DNA of 9,397 bases, from NCBI GenBank assembly GCA_904502055.1, contig CAJGDZ010000063.1, positions 1-9,397 of the forward strand, in the 5' to 3' direction. The notes beneath the pieces were generated by a model. That model worked only from the letters and a program-made list of their open reading frames with translations. It was not told where the DNA came from and made no database searches. Of this stretch, positions 1 through 6,542 are shown piece after piece. A program made the position numbers and the translations under genes. The stretch's first letter is position 1. Each line of letters opens with the position of its first letter. Source of the DNA: an uncultured Clostridia bacterium (GTDB lineage Bacteria; Bacillota; Clostridia; Oscillospirales; CAG-272).

Positions 1-147
1 AAGACGCGCAAAACAACACAAGACCTCAAGATAGCGCCGCTCTCTGTCAGCGCGCACCGAAATGCCTGTAGCCGCGGCCAGCTCCGCATAGACAGCACCC
101 GTTGGTTTATATAAATCAAAAATGTCAAAGAAGCTCTTCTCTGCCAT
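1..147 (-). CDS. polC: Probable DNA polymerase III alpha subunit, PolC type (5' end only)
   Basis: Only the first 49 codons are inside the window; the gene runs off the left edge. The peptide begins MAEKSFFDIFDLYKP and continues with ISVRADRERRYLEVLCCFARL. This resembles the N-terminus of clostridial PolC: an SFF.(V/I)F start, then a beta-rich stretch of the type seen before its OB-fold and exonuclease regions. PolC is the Gram-positive replicative polymerase, with polymerase and proofreading activities in one chain. The ATG at 147 lies 3 bases after the ispG stop and has a good ribosome binding site, AGAGAGG at 161-155, with a 7-base spacer. In many Clostridia polC directly follows ispG, which supports the call. 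None of the catalytic motifs are visible, so the assignment rests on the N-terminal pattern and on synteny. Confidence 0.72.
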   Translation of the reverse strand, partial: MAEKSFFDIFDLYKPTGAVYAELAAATGISVRADRERRYLEVLCCFARL

Positions 148-150
148 GAA

Positions 151-1242
151 TTAACCTCTCTTTTCCTTCCATTCCTTTATCTTTTCGATCAACGTGTCAA
201 TCACATCCTCCTCGCGCACCTTGCCGAGGATCTCGCCGCGAGCGAACAAAAGCGCCTCTCCCTCACCGCCGGCAATGCCGATATCCGCCTCTCTCGCCTC
301 ACCGGGACCGTTGACCGCGCAGCCCATCAGAGCCACGTGAACAGGGACACCGCGAAGCCCCTCGCGGTCAACCGCCTCCTCAAAGCGCTTCACAAGCGAA
401 ATGAGGTCAATTTTGGTTCTTCCGCAGGTGGGACAACTGACAATGTTCATCCCGCTCTGTCCCTCGATGGCAAGCGCATTCAAAATGTCCTTTGCCGAAT
501 CCACCTCAAGGCAAGGATCGTCGGTGAGCGAAACGCGGACGGTGTCTCCGATTCCGTCCGCCAAAAGACTTCCGATACCGATTGCGCTCTTGACAAGTCC
601 CGAGCGGTAGCTTCCCGCCTCGGTTACGCCCAGATGGAGCGGATACGGGACACGCGCCGCCAGCAAACGGTTGGCACGGATCATCCCCTCCACATCCGAG
701 GCCTTGATGGAGATCACAATATCCTCAAAGCCGTGTTTTTCCAGCAATCTGACGTGATACATGGCGCTCTCACAAAGCGCCTCAGGAGTCGGGGCGCCGT
801 ATTTTTCCAGGATATGCTTTTCAAGAGAGCCGCTGTTTACACCGATACGAATGGGGATCTGCCTCTCGCGGCAGGCACGAACCACCTCTCCCACACGCTC
901 ATCGCTTCCGATATTGCCGGGATTGAGGCGGATCTTATCCACGCCGTATTCGGCACAAAGCAAGGCCAGCCGATAATCAAAGTGAATATCCGCCACGATC
1001 GGGACGGAGATTCCACTCTTCTTCAGCAATCGCACAGTCTCAGCCGACTCTCGGTTTGGCACGGTCACACGGACAATGTCACAGCCGCGTGCGGCGAGTG
1101 CCTTTATCTGTTTTTCGGTCGCAAAAAAATCCGCGGTATCGGTATTGGTCATCGACTGGATCGCAATCGGGTTTGTACCGCCGATGGCTACCTGCCCCAC
1201 GCGAACCTCTTTGGTTTTTCTGCGAATGTCATTATACTTCAT
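151..1242 (-). CDS. ispG: 4-hydroxy-3-methylbut-2-en-1-yl diphosphate synthase (flavodoxin/ferredoxin), IspG/GcpE
   Basis: The 363-residue protein catalyses the penultimate step of the MEP isoprenoid pathway, reductive ring opening of MEcPP to HMBPP, using a [4Fe-4S] cluster in the cytosol. The N-terminal TIM-barrel half carries VGQVAIGGTNPIAIQSMTNTDT (about residues 15-36), VADIHFDYRLAL (83-94) and IRLNPGN (104-110). The C-terminal half holds the cluster ligands Cys270 and Cys273 (CPTCGRTKIDL) and Cys308 (MGCAVNGPGEA). Glu315 sits where the E. coli enzyme has its fourth ligand. Length matches the short bacterial form without the plant/Chlamydia insert. The ATG at 1242 lies 2 bases after the rseP stop; a weak AAGG about 11 bases upstream suggests reliance on translational coupling. 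dxr, an earlier step of the same pathway, is two genes upstream. Confidence 0.97.
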   Translation of the reverse strand: MKYNDIRRKTKEVRVGQVAIGGTNPIAIQSMTNTDTADFFATEKQIKALAARGCDIVRVTVPNRESAETVRLLKKSGISVPIVADIHFDYRLALLCAEYGVDKIRLNPGNIGSDERVGEVVRACRERQIPIRIGVNSGSLEKHILEKYGAPTPEALCESAMYHVRLLEKHGFEDIVISIKASDVEGMIRANRLLAARVPYPLHLGVTEAGSYRSGLVKSAIGIGSLLADGIGDTVRVSLTDDPCLEVDSAKDILNALAIEGQSGMNIVSCPTCGRTKIDLISLVKRFEEAVDREGLRGVPVHVALMGCAVNGPGEAREADIGIAGGEGEALLFARGEILGKVREEDVIDTLIEKIKEWKEKRG

Positions 1243-1244
1243 CT

Positions 1245-2288
1245 TTAAAACAACCTTATAATATCGTTAAACGTCACCACGACGGCAAGCCCCAGAAGAA
1301 GCAGGAGTGCCACGGCGTGGATATAGCCCTCAACCTTGGGATTGATCGGGCGGCGGATCACCGCCTCGATGGTCAAAAACAAAAATCTTCCGCCGTCAAG
1401 CGCGGGAATGGGAAGCAGATTAAAGACACCCAGGTTCATCGTAATGATTACGAAAATATACATAAAGCTCTGAAAGCCACCTGCTACCGACTCGCCAATG
1501 GTCTGCGTCATACCCACGGGACCTGAAAGCGCCTCCATGCCATACCGTCCACCGATAAGTTCAGCCAGCGAATCGATCACCATTTTGACCGTGGAAACTG
1601 AGCGGAAAAAGCTGTGCTTCAAAATATTTCTCACGGTAAAATCATCGGTCCCACCGTAAAAATCCACAGCGCCAAAGAGCATTCCGTCCACCTCGCGGCT
1701 TGGGAAAAGCACATTCTCAAGTCTTACCGTCTCGCCGTCACGCTTGACCGTAAGCTCAACGGGCTCTGTGCCCTGGCGCATAATTTCGTAGGTAACCTCG
1801 TATCTTGTATGCACGCGAACCTTGCCGACCTTCAGGATCTCATCACCGTCCTGAAGACCGTTTGCCTCACTGATCGCCACGCCCGAAAGCTCGCGGTACT
1901 CCACCTCGGTGGAATACAGTGTACCGACCGCGCTTACCATAATAGTCATAGCCAAAAGACCGATAACAAGATTCATCACGGGTCCTGCCAGAATGATCAG
2001 CATTCTCTGCCATATTTTCTTTTTGGTGAAGGAGCGCTCGTCATCCGATTCCTCGTCCTCGCCCAGCATACTGACGTAGCCGCCAAACGGAAGCGCACGC
2101 ACCGAATATTGGATACCGCTTTTTTTCGATGTCCAACCACCGATGCGAGGACCCATACCAATTGCAAATTCTTTAATGCCAACGCCGCACGCACGCGCGC
2201 AAAGATAGTGTCCGAACTCGTGAATAAAGATCAGAAAGCCGAACACCAGAATGGCGGGAAGAATATACCAAAGCTTAATAACGATCAC
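1245..2288 (-). CDS. rseP: RIP metalloprotease RseP (site-2 protease family)
   Basis: This 347-residue intramembrane zinc protease cleaves membrane-anchored regulators within the bilayer, and in Bacillota relatives (RasP) also anti-sigma factors and cell-division or signal-peptide substrates. The first membrane segment (about 8-22) runs into the HEFGH zinc motif at 23-27. A second hydrophobic segment (about 97-122) contains AGPVMN. A PDZ-like domain with QDGDEILKVG follows (about 125-190). GPVGM lies at 256-260, a third segment at about 274-291, then NLLPIPALDGG with the third zinc ligand Asp298, and a last segment at about 324-340. The start is GTG at 2288, overlapping the dxr stop as GTGA. 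An in-frame stop not far upstream excludes a longer form. A GAAAGG sits immediately against the GTG, too close for a classical binding site, so coupling to dxr translation is likely. Specific substrates cannot be told from sequence. Confidence 0.94.
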   Translation of the reverse strand: MIVIKLWYILPAILVFGFLIFIHEFGHYLCARACGVGIKEFAIGMGPRIGGWTSKKSGIQYSVRALPFGGYVSMLGEDEESDDERSFTKKKIWQRMLIILAGPVMNLVIGLLAMTIMVSAVGTLYSTEVEYRELSGVAISEANGLQDGDEILKVGKVRVHTRYEVTYEIMRQGTEPVELTVKRDGETVRLENVLFPSREVDGMLFGAVDFYGGTDDFTVRNILKHSFFRSVSTVKMVIDSLAELIGGRYGMEALSGPVGMTQTIGESVAGGFQSFMYIFVIITMNLGVFNLLPIPALDGGRFLFLTIEAVIRRPINPKVEGYIHAVALLLLLGLAVVVTFNDIIRLF

Positions 2289-3448
2289 CCTTTCTTTGAA
2301 AGAAGTGCCCTCGCATATTCACGGGCACTCTTGTCCGCCGCCAAAATTTCAGCAAGCTGACACGCGTTTGCAAGCGGCATAAGCGCTTCCACCGCCTCAC
2401 TTACGATTTCTTCAATGCCACCGAATCGGATCCTGCCGCCAAGGAATGCCTCCACTGCCACCTCGTTGGTAGCGTTCAGAACCGCCGGCATTCCGCCGCC
2501 GATCCTACCGCATTTTTTTGCCAGGGCAAGAAGCGGAAAATTCTCCTCATCAGGCTCATAGAAACTAAGTCGTCCGATCTTCGTAAGATCCAATTCCTCG
2601 ATAACCGCACCGCGACGCTCACCGCCAAACAGGCCGTAAGCAATGCACGAACGCATATCCGGAACCGAAAGCTGCGCGATCACACTATGGTCAATATATT
2701 CCACCATGGAATGAATTATACTTTCCCTATGAATGATCGCCTCTATACGATCCATTTCGATATCAAAAAGTCGCGACGCCTCGATCAGCTCAAAGCCCTT
2801 GTTCATCAGCGTGGCGCTGTCGACGGTGATCTTCGCCCCCATCGACCACGTAGGGTGCGCCAAAGCCTCCGCAGCCGTCATATCGGCCAGCGTCTCCTTT
2901 GTTTTTCCAAAAAATGCGCCGCCCGAAGCGGTAACGATCAACCTTTTTACGTCGCCCCTTTTTCCTGCCGTCAAGCACTGGTGAATGGCACAATGCTCGC
3001 TGTCAACCGGTGTGATTCTCGTTTGATGCTCCTCGGCCAGCCGCATTACGATCTCTCCTGCCACCACAAGCGACTCCTTGTTGGCAAGCGCCAACGCCTT
3101 TCCGCTTTGAATAGCGGCAAGCGTGGGCGAAAGGCCCGCTTCACCAAGCACCGCATTGAGAGTCACCTCGGCATCGCTTTTGGCAATCATCTCCTCAATG
3201 CCCGAAGCACCGCCGAACACCTGAATGCCCGTATCGGCAAGACGAAGTCTGAGACGCTTTGCCGCCTGCTCGTCGGCCATGGCGCAAAAGGCAGGCTTGA
3301 ATTCCCGCGCCTGCTCTTCTACACGTTTATCGTTTTGATTTGCGCAGATCGAGACGATTTGACTTCCCGTCTGTCGCACAACATCTATGGTCTGCTCGCC
3401 AATCGATCCCGTTGATCCGAGCAGATCCAGCTTCACATTTTTTTCCAT
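2285..3448 (-). CDS. dxr: 1-deoxy-D-xylulose 5-phosphate reductoisomerase
   Basis: The 387-residue cytosolic enzyme commits DXP to the MEP pathway by NADPH-dependent isomerisation and reduction to MEP; it is the target of fosmidomycin. The N-terminal Rossmann motif GSTGSIGEQTIDVV (11-24) binds NADPH. LANKESLVVAGE lies at 121-132. PVDSEHCAIHQC at 147-158 gives metal ligands Asp149 and Glu151, with Glu220 in MNKGFELIEA as the third. The flexible substrate-closing loop is HPTWSMG (198-204). The C-terminal part holds VLNATNEVAVEAF. The start is taken as the ATG at 3448, which begins MEKNVKLDLLGSTGSIG and lies 7 bases after the cdsA stop. The same frame is open further upstream to 3532, but that stretch lies inside cdsA and adds residues ahead of the Rossmann motif that the family does not have. 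The 3' end overlaps rseP. Confidence 0.97.
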   Translation of the reverse strand: MEKNVKLDLLGSTGSIGEQTIDVVRQTGSQIVSICANQNDKRVEEQAREFKPAFCAMADEQAAKRLRLRLADTGIQVFGGASGIEEMIAKSDAEVTLNAVLGEAGLSPTLAAIQSGKALALANKESLVVAGEIVMRLAEEHQTRITPVDSEHCAIHQCLTAGKRGDVKRLIVTASGGAFFGKTKETLADMTAAEALAHPTWSMGAKITVDSATLMNKGFELIEASRLFDIEMDRIEAIIHRESIIHSMVEYIDHSVIAQLSVPDMRSCIAYGLFGGERRGAVIEELDLTKIGRLSFYEPDEENFPLLALAKKCGRIGGGMPAVLNATNEVAVEAFLGGRIRFGGIEEIVSEAVEALMPLANACQLAEILAADKSAREYARALLSKKG

Positions 3449-3455
3449 AACCAAA

Positions 3456-4298
3456 TCAGATGACCGCCACAAAGACACTGGAGATCTCGTTGAGCACAAA
3501 AAGCACTGTTGAAACCGCAAGGATGGAGTCAAACCGATCCATCACACCGCCGTGTCCGGGCAAGATTCTGCCATAATCCTTTATTTGATAGTGGCGCTTT
3601 ACTGCCGACATCGCAAGATCACCGATCTGCGAAACGACCGAAACCACCACACCGTAGACAAAAAGAAGAAAATAATTGAAATTCATTTCGACGTGCATCC
3701 ATCGGCTCAAAATAACACCGTAAAGCACAAAGGAAACGCCGCAGAAAAGAATACCGCCGATGCTTCCCTCAACTGTTTTTTTCGGGCTGATCTGCGGGAT
3801 CAGCTTATGTTTTCCGAAAAACATACCGCAAAAGTAAGCAAAGATGTCGGTGATCCATGCACCGATAAAGATAAGCAGATAAGTAAAGGCACCAAACTCG
3901 TCGTAATATCTTAAGAAAAGGATCGACGAAAAGGCACAGGTTACATAAAAGCAAAGAAATGCCGCCGTACAAAGCTCGGGAAACGAGATCTTCTCCGAGG
4001 CAAATACCGCCACGGCAAGGATCCATAAAACACAAAGCAAAATACACGGAATCGCGGTGCGAAGAAAGGTCAAATGTCCGCCTGCAAAATAAACGTACAT
4101 CGGAAGCGCCGCGCCAAGAATCAAAAGCGGAACCGCCACCGGCAGATTCTTATGAATCTTCACACATCTGAGAATTTCAAAAACCGCCACGGCAGAACAA
4201 ACCGCCATAGCAAGGCCAAATGCCCACGTGTCCGAAAAAATCAGAAACGGCACAAAGATCGCCAGTGCCACAAGACCTGTGATAACTCTTGTTTTCAT
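3456..4298 (-). CDS. cdsA: Phosphatidate cytidylyltransferase (CDP-diglyceride synthase)
   Basis: This 280-residue integral membrane enzyme makes CDP-diacylglycerol from phosphatidic acid and CTP, the branch-point precursor of bacterial phospholipids. Roughly eight hydrophobic segments are visible, starting with the N-terminal stretch at about 6-21. The family signature is complete near the C-terminus: SQIGDL at 223-228, SAVKR, IKDYG, LPGHGGVMDRFDS ending at about 258. These acidic and basic residues form the metal and CTP/phosphatidate site. Upstream conserved blocks include ITDIFAYFCGMFFGKHKL (149-166) and SPKKTVEGSIGG (171-182). The ATG at 4298 is preceded by GGGAG with a 7-base spacer and lies 12 bases after the uppS stop. 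In many bacteria cdsA sits between uppS and dxr exactly as here. Confidence 0.96.
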   Translation of the reverse strand: MKTRVITGLVALAIFVPFLIFSDTWAFGLAMAVCSAVAVFEILRCVKIHKNLPVAVPLLILGAALPMYVYFAGGHLTFLRTAIPCILLCVLWILAVAVFASEKISFPELCTAAFLCFYVTCAFSSILFLRYYDEFGAFTYLLIFIGAWITDIFAYFCGMFFGKHKLIPQISPKKTVEGSIGGILFCGVSFVLYGVILSRWMHVEMNFNYFLLFVYGVVVSVVSQIGDLAMSAVKRHYQIKDYGRILPGHGGVMDRFDSILAVSTVLFVLNEISSVFVAVI

Positions 4299-4310
4299 AC
4301 CAAATCTCCC

Positions 4311-5003
4311 TCACACACCGCCAAAGCGTCTTTTTCTCGAATAAAAATCCTCAATTGCCTTGTCCAGCTCTTTTTCGTCAAAGTCCGGCCAAAGAACGTC
4401 GGTAAAATACAACTCGGCATATGCCGCCTGCCACAAAAGAAAATTGGAGATCCGCATATCGCCGCCCGTCCGTATGATCAGATCGGGGTCACCGCAAGGG
4501 GCGGTATAAAGCTCTGCGGAAATATCCTCCTGGGTAATTTCCCGGACTCCTCGCTCCGCAAGACGCGAAAACGCGCGTGCAATCTCACTCCGCCCGCCGT
4601 AGTTAAAAGCAATGTTCAAGGTGAGCGGGCGATCCTTGGTCTTCTCCTCAATGCGCTCAATGCGAGCACGCAAAGTCTCGTCAAACACCGAAAGATCTCC
4701 GATAAAGTGAAAATACGCCGGATATTTGTTTAGGTTTTTCTCACATTCATCCACATACTGCCTAAGAAGCGCCAGAATGGAATTGACCTCCTTCTCCGGG
4801 CGTTTCCAGTTTTCGGTGGAAAACGCATAAACCGTCAATGCACGAAGTCCGATATCGCCGCAATACTCAACAATCTTGCGAAACGCACCCGCGCCGTATT
4901 TATGCCCCACCTCGCGCGGAAGCCCACGCTTATTGGCCCATCTTCCGTTTCCGTCCATGATGATAGCGATGTGCGAAAGACGACCGTCCGACAGGATCCT
5001 CAC
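4311..5003 (-). CDS. uppS: Isoprenyl transferase, probable undecaprenyl diphosphate synthase (cis-prenyltransferase)
   Basis: This enzyme extends farnesyl diphosphate with isopentenyl units in cis to give undecaprenyl diphosphate, the lipid carrier for peptidoglycan and other wall polymers. With the chosen start it is 230 residues. Motifs in order are HIAIIMDGNGRWA with catalytic Asp17, FSTENWKRP, LNIAFNYGGR, DPDLIIRTGGDMRISNFLLWQ and AYAELYFTDVLWPDFDE. RTGGD replaces the common RTGGE, a conservative change. I chose the GTG at 5003 because GGAGGGGAG precedes it with a 5-base spacer, and it places 15 residues before MDGNGRW, usual for the family. An upstream ATG at 5057 would add 18 residues. 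It is less likely because its GGAG is only 3 bases away and the added stretch contains a stable hairpin. Chain length of the product cannot be read from sequence, but the operon context supports C55. Confidence 0.95.
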   Translation of the reverse strand: MRILSDGRLSHIAIIMDGNGRWANKRGLPREVGHKYGAGAFRKIVEYCGDIGLRALTVYAFSTENWKRPEKEVNSILALLRQYVDECEKNLNKYPAYFHFIGDLSVFDETLRARIERIEEKTKDRPLTLNIAFNYGGRSEIARAFSRLAERGVREITQEDISAELYTAPCGDPDLIIRTGGDMRISNFLLWQAAYAELYFTDVLWPDFDEKELDKAIEDFYSRKRRFGGV

Positions 5004-5008
5004 CTTTT

Positions 5009-5017
5009 CTCCCCTCC
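5009..5017 (-). promoter_or_regulatory. Ribosome binding site of uppS (decides the start)
   Basis: On the minus strand the sequence GGAGGGGAG, then AAAAG, leads directly into the GTG at 5003. It is one of the purest Shine-Dalgarno tracts in the window and is the main reason for preferring the GTG over the ATG at 5057. Confidence 0.7.
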
Positions 5018-5031
5018 GTTTTTCAAAATCG

Positions 5032-5055
5032 GGGCTGACGCAAAAGCGCCAGCCC
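5032..5055 (-). promoter_or_regulatory. Stable RNA hairpin in the frr-uppS gap, terminator-like
   Basis: In the transcript, GGGCUGGCGC pairs with GCGUCAGCCC around a UUUU loop. This makes a 10-bp stem that is perfect apart from one G-U wobble. It is followed by CGAUUUUG, only a weak U tract, so it may be a partial terminator or attenuator, or an mRNA processing or stability element, rather than a full terminator. It sits in the 77-base gap between the frr stop (5081) and the preferred uppS start (5003). The stem and loop are seen directly; the function is inferred. Confidence 0.6.
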
Positions 5056-5080
5056 ATTTTCTCCAAGGTCAGACCGAGTG

Positions 5081-5635
5081 TCAGATCTCCATCAGTTCCT
5101 TTTCCTTCTTTGCGGAGATAACATCTACGTTCTTGATGTACTTATCGGTAACGTCCTGGATGGACTTTTCGGCATCCTTCTGCTCGTCCTCGGTCAGCTC
5201 TCCGTCCTTCTTCATCTTCTTGGAGGCGTCCATCGCATCGCGGCGAATGTTACGGATGGCAACCTTTGCATCCTCGCCCTCCTTCTGTACGCGCTTGGTC
5301 AGCTCCTTACGGCGCTCCTCGGTAAGCTGAGGGAATACAAGACGAAGCATCTTACCGTCATTGGCGGGCGTAATTCCAACGTCAGATGCCAGAATGGCCT
5401 TCTCGATGGCCTTGAGCGTCGAAGCATCATAGGGGGAAACGGTAAGCGTTCTCGAATCGGCCACACGTACGTCTGCCATCGAGTTGATGGGTGTGGGCGA
5501 GCCGTAATACTCAAAATTCACCTTGGCAAGAATCGCGGAATTGGCTCTTCCTGCGCGAATGCTCTCAAGGTTCTCCTCATAGGCAGCAATGGATTTCTGC
5601 ATTTTCTCTTCGTAAGGCTTTGTGTCAAATCTCAT
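5081..5635 (-). CDS. frr: Ribosome recycling factor
   Basis: RRF, with EF-G, splits the post-termination ribosome into subunits. The 184-residue length is standard (about 185). The protein has the expected two-domain plan. A long N-terminal helix carries ENLESIRAGRANSAIL (21-36). A small beta domain follows with YYGSPTPINSMADVRVADSRTLTVSPYD (43-70), and then the return helices with LTEERRKEL (104-112) and VAIRNIRRDA (125-134). The start is the ATG at 5635 (MRFDTKPYEEKM), with GGAG at 5645-5642 and a 6-base spacer. A TTG four codons upstream is itself part of the Shine-Dalgarno region and is rejected. frr lies 54 bases downstream of pyrH, the common bacterial arrangement. The high charge and lysine content at the C-terminus are normal for RRF. 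Confidence 0.97.
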   Translation of the reverse strand: MRFDTKPYEEKMQKSIAAYEENLESIRAGRANSAILAKVNFEYYGSPTPINSMADVRVADSRTLTVSPYDASTLKAIEKAILASDVGITPANDGKMLRLVFPQLTEERRKELTKRVQKEGEDAKVAIRNIRRDAMDASKKMKKDGELTEDEQKDAEKSIQDVTDKYIKNVDVISAKKEKELMEI

Positions 5636-5689
5636 GTTTTTCTCCAATCAGATGGTATCTCTGAATTCCTTTCTTTATGTTGATTAAAA

Positions 5690-6403
5690 TTATTTATGAA
5701 TTTCGGTTCCGACCTTCTCGCCCATAACCGCCCGATAGATGTTTTCGGGATCCTTCAGGCCGAAGGCATACACGCGGATGTCATTTTCCATACAGAAGGT
5801 CGTGGCGCTAAGGTCAAGTGCCTTCAGCTCCTTATCCAGAACCTCTTTGTAGGTAATGCTATCATATTTCACGGCATCGGGACACTTCTTCGGGTCTGCC
5901 GAATAAATACCGTCAATGTTCTTGGCCATAAGAACGGCGTCCGCCTCGATCTCTGCGGCTCTGAGCACCGCCGCCGTATCCGTTGAGAAGTACGGTGAAC
6001 CGGTTCCACCGCCGAAGATCACCACATTTCCCTCTTCAAGAAGACGGATGGCACCGCTTGCCGAAAAGCTGTCAGCCACGCCCTTCAGATCGATGGCTGT
6101 CATCACGCGTGCAGGAATTCCCATTCTCACAAAGGCATCCTGAAGAGCCAAGGAATTTATGACCGTAGCCAGCATTCCCATCTGGTCAGCTCTTACCCGG
6201 TTCATATCCTCGCCCTGCCGTCCGCGCCAGATGTTCCCCGCGCCAACGATCACACCGATCTGCACACCGCTGTCAAGACATTTGCGAATCACTCCGCCGA
6301 CCTCACGAATAAAGTCGAAAGAAAGAATGCCGTCCTGTGCGGAAAGCGCCTCGCCCGAAAGCTTCAAAAGGATTCTTTTATACTTGGGTTGTGTGTTTTC
6401 CAT
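5690..6403 (-). CDS. pyrH: UMP kinase
   Basis: PyrH phosphorylates UMP to UDP with ATP in the cytosol, feeding UTP, CTP and the UDP-sugars needed for wall synthesis. It belongs to the amino-acid kinase fold and works as a hexamer. The 237-residue protein shows KRILLKLSGEAL (9-20), VGAGNIWRG (53-61), the segment DQMGMLATVINSLALQDA (73-90), the nucleotide-site GGGTGSPYFSTDTAAVLRA (131-149) and MAKNIDGIYSADPK (159-172). Start: the ATG at 6403, 5 bases after a GAGGTGA Shine-Dalgarno sequence. The in-frame GTG at 6412 is part of that site. pyrH is the first gene of its transcription unit, with its own promoter about 30 bases upstream. In many bacteria rpsB-tsf precede pyrH, but here a hydrogenase gene does. 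Confidence 0.97.
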   Translation of the reverse strand: MENTQPKYKRILLKLSGEALSAQDGILSFDFIREVGGVIRKCLDSGVQIGVIVGAGNIWRGRQGEDMNRVRADQMGMLATVINSLALQDAFVRMGIPARVMTAIDLKGVADSFSASGAIRLLEEGNVVIFGGGTGSPYFSTDTAAVLRAAEIEADAVLMAKNIDGIYSADPKKCPDAVKYDSITYKEVLDKELKALDLSATTFCMENDIRVYAFGLKDPENIYRAVMGEKVGTEIHK

Positions 6404-6408
6404 TGAAA

Positions 6409-6415
6409 TCACCTC
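6409..6415 (-). promoter_or_regulatory. Ribosome binding site of pyrH (decides the start)
   Basis: GAGGTGA on the minus strand, followed by TTTCA and ATG. The GTG within it (6412) is in frame with pyrH but is the binding site itself, so translation should begin at the ATG at 6403. Confidence 0.8.
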
Positions 6416-6435
6416 AATTGTTTATTATCCTTTAT

Positions 6436-6464
6436 ATTTTACTACATTTTTGTAAATTTGTAAA
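6436..6464 (-). promoter_or_regulatory. Sigma-A-type promoter of the pyrH-frr-uppS-cdsA-dxr-rseP-ispG operon
   Basis: Reading the minus strand, TTTACA (-35, at 6464-6459) is followed by a 17-base spacer and TAAAAT (-10, at 6441-6436). Each hexamer is one base off consensus (TTGACA, TATAAT). A run of seven A lies just upstream of the -35 (6474-6468) and could act as an UP element. Transcription would be expected to begin near the GG at 6430-6429, giving a short leader of about 26 bases before the pyrH ATG. There is no room for a riboswitch in such a leader. TTTACA occurs three times in this region; only this copy has a correctly spaced -10. Confidence 0.75.
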
Positions 6465-6495
6465 CAGTTTTTTTGTAAATATATCAATAATAAGT

Positions 6496-6532
6496 AAAAA
6501 GATTGGGTCGCATCCTCAGATACGACCCAATC
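6496..6532 (-). terminator. Intrinsic terminator of the hydrogenase operon
   Basis: The transcript would form GAUUGGGUCG paired perfectly with CGACCCAAUC. Inside this, UAUC pairs with GAUG (one wobble) around a UGAG loop, giving a stem of 14 bp. It is followed directly by UUUUU and further U-rich sequence. The stem starts 10 bases after the hydA stop codon. The opposite strand lacks a matching U tract, so termination should act on the minus strand only. Confidence 0.93.
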
Positions 6533-6542
6533 GGATATTTAC

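Noticed and set aside
337..1248. A 303-codon open frame on the plus strand opposite ispG.
   Set aside because: It is likewise in exact codon register with ispG and explained by the same avoidance of TTA/CTA/TCA. No binding site or domain supports it.
3449..3532. Upstream extension of dxr to an in-frame ATG at 3532.
   Set aside because: The extension lies inside the cdsA coding region, and adds 28 residues ahead of the NADPH-binding motif that the family does not have. The ATG at 3448 gives normal length.
5058..5066. TTG at 5066 as uppS start.
   Set aside because: The TTG is part of the TTGGAG purine tract; the GTG at 5003 has a much better binding site and family-typical N-terminal length.
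5636..5647. TTG at 5647 as frr start.
   Set aside because: This TTG overlaps the GGAG binding site of the ATG at 5635, which gives the standard 184-residue RRF.
5636..5689. Possible hairpin in the pyrH-frr gap (TCAGA and TCTGA around a 7-base loop).
   Set aside because: Only 5 bp and AT-rich, with no U tract; too weak to report as a regulatory structure.
6404..6412. GTG at 6412 as pyrH start.
   Set aside because: The GTG is inside the GAGGTGA Shine-Dalgarno sequence of the ATG at 6403.
6413..6435. Riboswitch or leader-peptide control ahead of pyrH.
   Set aside because: The predicted leader is only about 26 bases, too short for any known riboswitch, and it has no small open frame.
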